From Alloalcanivorax marinus (GTDB lineage Bacteria > Pseudomonadota > Gammaproteobacteria > Pseudomonadales > Alcanivoracaceae), in contig NZ_JAEKJB010000002.1 of NCBI RefSeq assembly GCF_016785095.1, forward strand, positions 62,001 through 126,000: a stretch of DNA of 64,000 nt, written 5' to 3'. A program made the translations under genes and the position numbers. The notes beneath the pieces are model-generated. The model was given only the letters and a program-made list of their open reading frames with translations, was not told the origin of the DNA and did not search any database. Shown piece by piece: positions 58,214-64,000 of this stretch. The number at the start of each line of letters is the position of its first letter. The first letter of the stretch is position 1.

Positions 58214-58254
58214 GTAGGGAAAAGTGAAACTATCGTGGAACGCAGGACCGGACC

Positions 58255-58923
58255 ATGGCCCGACGCACCAAAGAGGAAGCCCAGGAGACCCGCGAGCAGA
58301 TCATTGATGCCGCGGAGTTGGTTTTCCATCGTAAGGGCGTGGCGCGCAGCTCCCTGAACGACATCGCCCAACAGGCGGGAGTGACGCGCGGCGCGATCTA
58401 CTGGCATTTCAAGAACAAGCAGGATGTGTTCGCCGCCATGCTTGAGCGCCACCGGCTGCCCACCGAGGCGCTCTCCCAGCGGGCCGAGGACCCCAGCGAG
58501 TCCGACCCTCTGGGGCGTTTTCGTGATCTGCTCATCAGTGTCCTCCAACGTACCGTGCGTGACCCGGGTCATCGCAGGGTATTCGAGATCCTGTTCTATA
58601 AATGTGAATTCACCGACCAGACCGCTCCATTGATGCAGCGCGTCCAGGAAAGCTATCTGGATGGCGGCGCCAAGGTGCGCCGCACCCTGGGCAATGCCAT
58701 CGAGCGTGGCCAGCTGCCCGCCACTCTCAACCTGGGTCGGGCCGTCACCCAACTGCACGTGCAAATGACGGGCCTGCTTTACACCTGGTTGCTGCTGCCC
58801 GGTTCCTTCGACCTGGACCGCGAGGCCGCCGACTTCGTCGACAGCTACATTGCCACCCTTCGTTACTGCCCCACCATCGCCGGAGAGGGCGCCCACACGC
58901 CGCCTGGCGGCCTCGATCCGTAA
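58255..58923 (+). CDS. AcrR/TtgR-type TetR repressor of the efflux operon
   Basis: 222 residues. The start MARRTKEEAQETREQIIDAA and the helix-turn-helix AGVTRGAIYWHFKNKQDVF are those of AcrR, TtgR and MexR-type TetR repressors. The C-terminal part has the AcrR-family YTWLLLPGSFDL segment. It is divergent from the pump genes, with a textbook operator between. Drug or solvent binding should release it from DNA. Confidence 0.92.
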   Translation: MARRTKEEAQETREQIIDAAELVFHRKGVARSSLNDIAQQAGVTRGAIYWHFKNKQDVFAAMLERHRLPTEALSQRAEDPSESDPLGRFRDLLISVLQRTVRDPGHRRVFEILFYKCEFTDQTAPLMQRVQESYLDGGAKVRRTLGNAIERGQLPATLNLGRAVTQLHVQMTGLLYTWLLLPGSFDLDREAADFVDSYIATLRYCPTIAGEGAHTPPGGLDP

Positions 58924-59038
58924 ACCTGAAACACCATTTCGATTTATTTGACGGAACCGATCCTCCATGCCACATTGCCGGACCTACCGATAAGTATGTC
59001 CGCCGTTAGCGGGCGCATAACAATGCGAGGAGAGCGCC

Positions 59039-60241
59039 ATGCTGCCCCTTTCCGAACGGGCCCAGGGCCTGTACGACCAATTGGTCGATTTCATGGACCA
59101 GCACGTCTATCCCAATGAAACGGTGTACGCCGAGCAGCACGCCGCCAGCGAGGATCGCTGGACGCCGCCGCCGATCCTCAAGGAACTCAAACAGAAGGCC
59201 AGGGCCGCCGGCCTGTGGAACCTGTTCCTGCCGGAAAGCGACCTGGGTGCCGGGCTCAGCAACTACGATTACGCCCACCTGTGCGAGGTGATGGGGCGCG
59301 TTGCCTTCGCTCCCCAGGTATTCAACTGCGCCGCGCCGGATACCGGCAACATGGAAGTACTGGCCCGCTATGGCAGCCCGGAACAGCAGGAACAATGGCT
59401 CAAGCCCCTGCTGGCCGGCGAGATCCGCTCCTGCTTCTCGATGACCGAACCGGCGGTGGCTTCTTCCGACGCCACCAACATCTGCACCGAGATCAAACGG
59501 GACGGCGACGACTACGTGATCAATGGCCGCAAATGGTGGTCTTCCGGCGCCATGTCCAGCGACTGCAAGATCGCCATCGTGATGGGCAAGACCGACCCGA
59601 ACGCGCCGCGCCATCAGCAACAGTCCCAGATTCTGGTGCCTCTGGATACCCCCGGGGTCCGGATCGAACGCGCTTTGCATGTGTTCGGCTATGACCACGC
59701 CCCCAAGGGGCACGCGGAAATCGTCTATGACAATGTGCGCGTGCCGGCGTCCAACCTGATTCTTGGCGAAGGCCGTGGCTTCGAGATCGCCCAGGGCCGC
59801 CTGGGACCGGGCCGCATCCATCACTGCATGCGCACCATTGGCCTGGCCGAGCGCGCCCTGGAAGCCATGTGTCAGCGGGTCGAGGCCCGCGAGGCCTTCG
59901 GTCGCAAGCTGTCGCAGTTCGATTCCATTCGCAAGGACATCGCCCGTTCGCGCCTGGAGATTGAACAGGCGCGCCTGATGACCCTCAAGGCGGCGCACAT
60001 GATGGACACCGTGGGCAACAAGGTGGCCCGTCAGGAAATCGCCATGATCAAGGTGATCGCACCGGAAATGGCCCTCAAGGTGGTGGACCGCGCCATTCAG
60101 GTGCACGGTGCCCTGGGCGTGTGCCAGGACACCTTCCTGGCGTCCGCCTGGGCCAACCTGCGCACCCTGCGCCTGGCCGACGGCCCGGACGAGGTACACC
60201 TGGACACCATCGCCAAGCTGGAGCTGGGTCGGTATCGGTAA
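59039..60241 (+). CDS. acyl-CoA dehydrogenase, ACAD10/ACAD11 type (module 2)
   Basis: 400 residues, a paralogue of 22741-23949 along its whole length (shared [16 protein letters not shown] and [10 protein letters not shown] segments). Asp381 in LADGPDEVH occupies the catalytic position. It is followed by a DHRS4-like SDR and an APH-type kinase, the same three functions as module 1 in a different order. It likely works with the kinase at 61112. The GAGGAGAG ribosome site is strong; a 115-base region upstream separates it from the tetR gene. Confidence 0.88.
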   Translation: MLPLSERAQGLYDQLVDFMDQHVYPNETVYAEQHAASEDRWTPPPILKELKQKARAAGLWNLFLPESDLGAGLSNYDYAHLCEVMGRVAFAPQVFNCAAPDTGNMEVLARYGSPEQQEQWLKPLLAGEIRSCFSMTEPAVASSDATNICTEIKRDGDDYVINGRKWWSSGAMSSDCKIAIVMGKTDPNAPRHQQQSQILVPLDTPGVRIERALHVFGYDHAPKGHAEIVYDNVRVPASNLILGEGRGFEIAQGRLGPGRIHHCMRTIGLAERALEAMCQRVEAREAFGRKLSQFDSIRKDIARSRLEIEQARLMTLKAAHMMDTVGNKVARQEIAMIKVIAPEMALKVVDRAIQVHGALGVCQDTFLASAWANLRTLRLADGPDEVHLDTIAKLELGRYR

Positions 60242-60258
60242 AACCAAGGAGAACAACA

Positions 60259-61023
60259 ATGAGCAAACTCTTCGATCTGACCGGCCAGGTGGCCCTGATC
60301 ACCGGCTCCACCCGGGGCATCGGCAAGGCCATCGCCGAGGAAATGGCCCGCGCCGGCGCCAAGGTGGTGATTTCCAGTCGCAAGCCGGAGCCCTGCCACG
60401 AAGTGTGCGAGGCGATCAAAGCGGAAGGCGGCGAGGCCATCGCCGTGCCCTGCAACGTGGGCAAGAAAGACGACCTGATGAACCTGGTCGACGAAACCCT
60501 GGCCGCCTTTGGCAAAATCGATATTCTGGTGTGCAACGCCGCCACCAATCCGGTCTACGGTCCCACCGCCGAGCTTACCGACGAGGCCTGGGACAAGATC
60601 ATGGACACCAACGTCAAGGGCACCTTCTGGCTGTGTAACCGGGTGCTGCCGGAGATGGACAAGAACGGCGGCGGCAAGGTGGTGATCATTTCCAGCATCG
60701 CCGGCCTGCGCGGTAATACCGTGATCGGTACCTATGGTGTGTCCAAGGCCGCCGAGGCGGCCCTGGCCCGCAACCTGGCGGTGGAGTGGGGGCCGCGCAA
60801 CATCCGTGTCAACGCCATCGCCCCGGGGCTGGTGCGCACCGACTTCGCCAAGGCACTCACCGAGGACCCGGAGCGCCGCAAGCGCGCCGAGGAGCGTACC
60901 CCGGTACGCCGTATCGGCGAGCCGGTGGACATCGCCGGCGTGACGCTGTTCCTGGCCAGCGACGCCAGTGCCTATGTCACCGGTCAGACCATTGTCGCCG
61001 ACGGCGGCGAGACCATCTGTTAA
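60259..61023 (+). CDS. SDR oxidoreductase, DHRS4/LvaD-like (module 2)
   Basis: 254 residues, the same length as its paralogue at 25139. TGSTRGIG (16-23), YGVSK catalytic pair and VADGGETIC end. The usual NNAG motif reads CNAA here and NNAA in the paralogue, a mark of the subgroup. Start ATG 60259 follows AAGGAG. It is 17 bases after the dehydrogenase gene. Confidence 0.86.
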   Translation: MSKLFDLTGQVALITGSTRGIGKAIAEEMARAGAKVVISSRKPEPCHEVCEAIKAEGGEAIAVPCNVGKKDDLMNLVDETLAAFGKIDILVCNAATNPVYGPTAELTDEAWDKIMDTNVKGTFWLCNRVLPEMDKNGGGKVVIISSIAGLRGNTVIGTYGVSKAAEAALARNLAVEWGPRNIRVNAIAPGLVRTDFAKALTEDPERRKRAEERTPVRRIGEPVDIAGVTLFLASDASAYVTGQTIVADGGETIC

Positions 61024-61034
61024 CACGGCTGCAA

Positions 61035-61093
61035 GCTTCAAGCCGCAAGCTGGAGGTGGCGGCCTGATGGGCCGGAGGCTTGCGGTTTGAAGC
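61035..61093. repeat. inverted repeat before the kinase gene
   Basis: Sixteen-base arms GCTTCAAGCCGCAAGC (61035-61050) and GCTTGCGGTTTGAAGC (61078-61093) with one G-T pair. The arms surround a 27-base loop. No T tract follows. Like the repeat at 23953 it sits directly before an APH-type kinase gene, although the sequence differs. Confidence 0.55.
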
Positions 61094-61111
61094 CGATTTG
61101 AGGGTTTCATT

Positions 61112-62167
61112 ATGGAAGGTCAACCGGAAATCGTGCCGGTGCTGGAGGCGCACCGTCTCGACGAGGGCCGCCTGGCGGACTACCTGGCCGGCCAGGATCT
61201 GCTCGATGGCCCGCTGAAGGTGCGCCAGTTCCAGGGTGGGCAATCCAACCCCACCTATTTGCTGGAAAGTGGCGCGTGCCGCTATGTGCTGCGCAAGAAG
61301 CCGCCCGGCAAGGTGTTGCCCTCGGCACACCAGGTGGATCGTGAGTACCGGGTCATGAAGGCCCTCGGCGAGCATGGCCAGGTGCCGGTGCCGACCATGC
61401 GCGTACTGTGCGAGGACGAGACGGTACTCGGTACCAGCTTTTACGTAATGGACTTCGTGCCCGGCCGGGTCTACAGCCAACCGCAACTGGAAAGCCTCGA
61501 CAAAGCCGACCGCGCCCGTCTCTACCACGACAAGATCGACACCCTGGCGCGGCTCCACCGGGTCGACTACCAGGCCGCCGGGCTGGGTGATTTCGGCAAG
61601 CCCCAGGGCTACGTGACCCGGCAGGTGAAACGCTGGAGCGCCCAGTACGAGGCCTCCAAAACCGACGACCTGCCGGCCATGGATAACCTCATGGCCTGGC
61701 TGGCGGACCACATCCCCGACGACGACAGCGCCGCCATCGCCCATGGCGATTTCCGGCTCGGCAATTTGCTGGTGGATAATCACGAGCCCCGGGTGGTGGC
61801 GGTCCTGGACTGGGAACTGGCCACCATCGGCCACCCGCTGGCGGACCTGGCCTATTGCTGTCTGCCGTACCATATGCCCCATGGCGTCAACGGCGTGCGG
61901 GGCCTGGATGGGCTTGATCTGGCCGCCCGCGGCATCCCCGACGAGCGTACCCTGCTGGAACGCTACTGCGAGGGCGCCGGCCGTGATGGCATCAGCGACT
62001 GGCCGGTGTTCCTGGCGTTCGCCCTGTTCCGCTCGGCGGCGATTCTGCAGGGCGTTTACGCCCGCGCCCTGCAAGGTAACGCCAGCGATCGAAACGCTCT
62101 GGAAGTGGGCAAACGCGCCGGGCTGATCGCCGAGCGGGGCTGGCAGATCGCGCGGACCCATAAATAA
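61112..62167 (+). CDS. APH-type kinase, ACAD10/11 N-domain or LvaA-like (module 2)
   Basis: 351 residues. Catalytic loop HGDFRLGN (211-218), metal site DWE (233-235), ATP lobe YVLRKKPPGKVLP, and the subgroup mark FQGGQSNPTY. It is a paralogue of 24086-25117 and is expected to phosphorylate the hydroxyl of a hydroxyacyl-CoA. The ribosome site is weak (GAGGG), and the preceding inverted repeat may influence expression. Confidence 0.86.
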   Translation: MEGQPEIVPVLEAHRLDEGRLADYLAGQDLLDGPLKVRQFQGGQSNPTYLLESGACRYVLRKKPPGKVLPSAHQVDREYRVMKALGEHGQVPVPTMRVLCEDETVLGTSFYVMDFVPGRVYSQPQLESLDKADRARLYHDKIDTLARLHRVDYQAAGLGDFGKPQGYVTRQVKRWSAQYEASKTDDLPAMDNLMAWLADHIPDDDSAAIAHGDFRLGNLLVDNHEPRVVAVLDWELATIGHPLADLAYCCLPYHMPHGVNGVRGLDGLDLAARGIPDERTLLERYCEGAGRDGISDWPVFLAFALFRSAAILQGVYARALQGNASDRNALEVGKRAGLIAERGWQIARTHK

Positions 62168-62172
62168 GAGTC

Positions 62173-62200
62173 GTAGGAGCGGCGGTTCCGCCGCTCCTAC
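62173..62200. repeat. REP-like perfect hairpin GTAGGAGCGGCGG
   Basis: Thirteen-base arms GTAGGAGCGGCGG and CCGCCGCTCCTAC around two bases. The right arm ends 22 bases before the surE start, so a formed hairpin could affect its translation. Confidence 0.75.
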
Positions 62201-62222
62201 CATGATGTTCAAGAGGTCGGTA

Positions 62223-63029
62223 ATGAAAATGTTCCGCAAGATTCTGGTCACCAACGATGACGGTATCGACGCCCCGGGCCTGGTGGTGGCCGAAGCGGTG
62301 GCCGCCGAGCTCGCCGAGGAGGTGTGGACGGTGGCGCCGGAACACGACCAGAGCGGCGTGGGGCAGGGCATCTCCCTGCATTCGCCGTTGCGCGTATACC
62401 ATCATGGCGAACGCCGCTTCGCGGTATCCGGCACACCGGCGGACTGCGTCATGTTCGCCATGGCCGAGTGGTTCGCCGAGGACGCGCCGGATCTGGTGTT
62501 GTCCGGGGTCAATTGCGGCGCCAACCTGAGCGACTCGGTGATGTACTCGGGCACCGTGGGCGCGGTGCTGGCGGCGGCCCACCTGGGCCTGCCGGGCATT
62601 GCCCTGAGCCAGGCCTTCGTGGGCGACCGCGAGGCCATCAATTACGAGCCCACCGCACGCCATTCGGCGCCGCTGATTCGTCAGCTTTGGGAAACCGGCG
62701 CCGACCGGGACGGCTACCAGCGGGCCTGCTGGAATCTTAATTTTCCGGACCAGCCGGTGGCGGAGCTGCGCGGTTGCCGCTTCACCCGCCAGGTGAGTGG
62801 CGGCATCGCCGGGCCGCGCCTGGTGCACGGCACCGACGGCCGCGGCCTGTCCTACCACTGGCTGGCGTTCGAGCGCCGGCCTGGCTCCATCGAGCATCCG
62901 CGGTCCGACGTGGTCGCCCTGCGCGACGGCTATGTTTCGGTGATGCCGCTGCAGCCGACCCGTTGCGACGACGTGTTCGCCGAACAATGCTGGAATCAGG
63001 ACGAGGCGCCGCGTCTTGATCGCGGATGA
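62223..63029 (+). CDS. surE: SurE-family nucleotidase/acid phosphatase
   Basis: 268 residues. The metal site NDDG (11-14) and the family segments APEHDQSGVGQGISLHSPLR and SGVNCGANLSDSVMYSGTVG are clear. SurE removes phosphate from nucleotides and short phosphoesters. In most gammaproteobacteria surE sits with pcm and rpoS; here it sits behind an ACAD10/11-type module, so it may be a second, catabolic copy. GAGG upstream supports ATG 62223; ATG 62202 and 62229 are alternatives. Confidence 0.88.
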   Translation: MKMFRKILVTNDDGIDAPGLVVAEAVAAELAEEVWTVAPEHDQSGVGQGISLHSPLRVYHHGERRFAVSGTPADCVMFAMAEWFAEDAPDLVLSGVNCGANLSDSVMYSGTVGAVLAAAHLGLPGIALSQAFVGDREAINYEPTARHSAPLIRQLWETGADRDGYQRACWNLNFPDQPVAELRGCRFTRQVSGGIAGPRLVHGTDGRGLSYHWLAFERRPGSIEHPRSDVVALRDGYVSVMPLQPTRCDDVFAEQCWNQDEAPRLDRG

Positions 63030-63059
63030 ACTCGTTCCCGTAAGGACTGGGCGGCTGTG

Positions 63060-63150
63060 ATCGCGGCTGAAGCCGCTCCTGCAAGGTCTTGTCCGGCGGT
63101 GTGAATCGCTCCTGTCGGGAGGGGGCTGTAGGAGCGGCTTCAGCCGCGAT
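63060..63150. repeat. inverted pair of REP-like elements
   Basis: ATCGCGGCTGAAGCCGCTCC (63060-63079) is the reverse of GGAGCGGCTTCAGCCGCGAT (63131-63150). The paired arrangement is typical of REP doublets. They lie after surE and before the ligase promoter. Confidence 0.75.
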
Positions 63151-63175
63151 ACGGCGCTTCGGAGTGCCGTTTCGT

Positions 63176-63196
63176 TTTTGGAACGTTATTCCGAAA
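63176..63196. promoter_or_regulatory. IclR-type operator, TTTTGGAA-N5-TTCCGAAA
   Basis: Matches the site at 30925-30945 in half-sites and spacing with a single changed base. A -35 element TTGACG follows at 63202-63207. In both promoters GTGTCA begins 19 bases after the start of TTGAC, so the core promoters are related too. Confidence 0.65.
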
Positions 63197-63363
63197 TAGT
63201 ATTGACGGCCCTGGGGCGGCGTGTCAGATTGACCGCCAGATTCACTCCGGAGACCGCCCCCGGGTGCCCCGAGCGGGCGCTTGGGTGTGCTATTTCCTGT
63301 ATCTAACAAAAACGGCGTGGCCCGATCCGCGCCGCAAACAGCATCACAAGGGAGAGTACAGGC

Positions 63364-64000
63364 ATGTTCGATCGGCATTTCGCCGTCTGGCCGGACGGGG
63401 CCCCGCACCATCTGACCCTGCCGGAAACCAGCCTCTATACCAACCTGGAGATTTCCGCGCTGCGCTACCCCGACGAGAACGCCGTTGTCTATTACGACAA
63501 GGCCATCTCCTATCGGGAACTCAAGGAGCAGGTGGACGCGCTGGCCGGACAGCTCGAGCATCTCGGCGTGGAGAAAGGCGACCGGGTACTGCTTTTCATG
63601 CAGAACGCGCCGCAATTCATCATCGGCTATTACGCCATCCTGCGCGCCAATGCCATCGTGGTGCCGATCAACCCGATGAACCGCAGCGCCGAACTGGAGC
63701 ATTACCTGGAAGATACCCAGGCCGCCGTATGCCTGTGCGGCCAGGAAGTGCTGCCCCAGATCCAGCCGCTGATCGGCCATGAGCGTCTGCGCCACGTGAT
63801 CGTGGCTGCCTACGGCGACTATGCCGCCGCCGACACCGACCTGGACCTGCCCGCGGAAGTGAAGGCGCCGGCGCAACCGGTGCGCGGCGAAGGCCTGATC
63901 GGCTGGGCGGATGCCCTGGCCGCCGGTCACCGCCCCGGTGAACTGCTGGTGGGCCCGGATGATCTCGCCGTGTTCCCGTACAGCTCCGGCACCACCGGCG
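63364..64000 (+). CDS. AMP-forming acyl-CoA ligase, N-terminal part (cut by window end)
   Basis: The first 212 residues are present. The frame stays open to the end of the window, which falls right after the ATP loop YSSGTTG. The TNLEISALRYPDENAVVYYD start and the ANAIVVPINPMNRSAELEHY segment belong to long-chain fatty acyl-CoA ligases. GGGAGAG precedes ATG 63364. Its promoter carries the IclR-type operator shared with the SDR at 31011, so both are likely in one regulon. The C-terminal half and neighbours are out of sight. Confidence 0.85.
   Translation, partial: MFDRHFAVWPDGAPHHLTLPETSLYTNLEISALRYPDENAVVYYDKAISYRELKEQVDALAGQLEHLGVEKGDRVLLFMQNAPQFIIGYYAILRANAIVVPINPMNRSAELEHYLEDTQAAVCLCGQEVLPQIQPLIGHERLRHVIVAAYGDYAAADTDLDLPAEVKAPAQPVRGEGLIGWADALAAGHRPGELLVGPDDLAVFPYSSGTTG

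Larger units (their letters stand above)
63030..63363. other. intergenic region with REP pair and IclR-type promoter
   Basis: These 334 bases contain two inverted REP-like copies (63060-63150), then an IclR-type operator and -35 element, then a leader with GGGAGAG before the ligase start. No gene is visible. Confidence 0.6.

Noticed and set aside
54434..58357. Open frame of 1307 codons on the plus strand opposite the RND pump and adaptor genes
   Set aside because: It mirrors two well-supported minus-strand genes and runs across the gap and operator between them. Composition (His, Gly, Gln, Arg) is that of an antisense shadow.

Overview
The window is a high-GC, gene-dense piece of a gammaproteobacterial chromosome. 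Gene content (several acyl-CoA dehydrogenases, five AMP-forming acyl-CoA ligases, a quinohemoprotein alcohol dehydrogenase, an OprM/MexB-type pump, a NosP/NahK pair) is what I would expect from a marine lipid or hydrocarbon degrader of the Alcanivorax/Alloalcanivorax type. The genus is inferred from style and content, not from a marker gene. I see no rRNA, tRNA, CRISPR array, insertion sequence or prophage.

Region 1 (1-14926, + strand): two paralogous five-gene branched-chain-amino-acid-type ABC importers lie in tandem (775-5717 and 6068-11005). The second runs by start/stop overlaps into a type-B carboxylesterase, an AlkK-like acyl-CoA ligase and, after a short gap, a TetR regulator. Both importers are preceded by the same TGTTAC-N5-GTAAC palindrome. 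In both, LivF carries Arg for the Walker A Lys and LivG carries a degenerate signature motif, so one composite ATP site looks dead.

Region 2 (15112-21003): a minus-strand beta-oxidation operon (two acyl-CoA dehydrogenase subunits, MaoC hydratase, D-type hydroxyacyl-CoA dehydrogenase, thiolase) diverges from a TetR gene, with a perfect 18-bp palindrome at the operon start.

Region 3 (21051-33196): the most interesting catabolic block. A histidine phosphatase, an ACAD10/11-type dehydrogenase, an APH-type kinase, three SDRs and an SMP-30-type lactonase run on the + strand. They are followed by a minus-strand aldehyde dehydrogenase plus dienoyl-CoA isomerase pair, then an SDR, an IclR regulator and a hotdog thioesterase. 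A second ACAD/SDR/APH module with a SurE phosphatase lies at 59039-63029. Together these suggest hydroxy-acid or lactone catabolism through phosphorylated acyl-CoA, as described for the lva pathway and for ACAD10/11.

Region 4 (33398-40077): response regulator, NosP-like FIST sensor, NahK-like hybrid kinase, ExaC-like aldehyde dehydrogenase and zinc alcohol dehydrogenase, then a small host-attachment-family protein.

Region 5 (40133-52076): a TonB receptor with a Fur-like site; then a minus-strand operon from quinohemoprotein alcohol dehydrogenase through aldehyde dehydrogenase to two acyl-CoA ligases. A sigma-54 promoter and an inverted-repeat activator site separate it from a divergent AcoR-type regulator. 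A PagL-like outer-membrane protein is convergent with the regulator.

Region 6 (52236-58923): an RND efflux operon and a divergent AcrR/TtgR-type repressor with a textbook operator between them. The window ends inside another acyl-CoA ligase (63364 on). Its promoter shares an IclR-type palindrome with the SDR gene at 31011, which suggests an IclR regulon linking the two ends.
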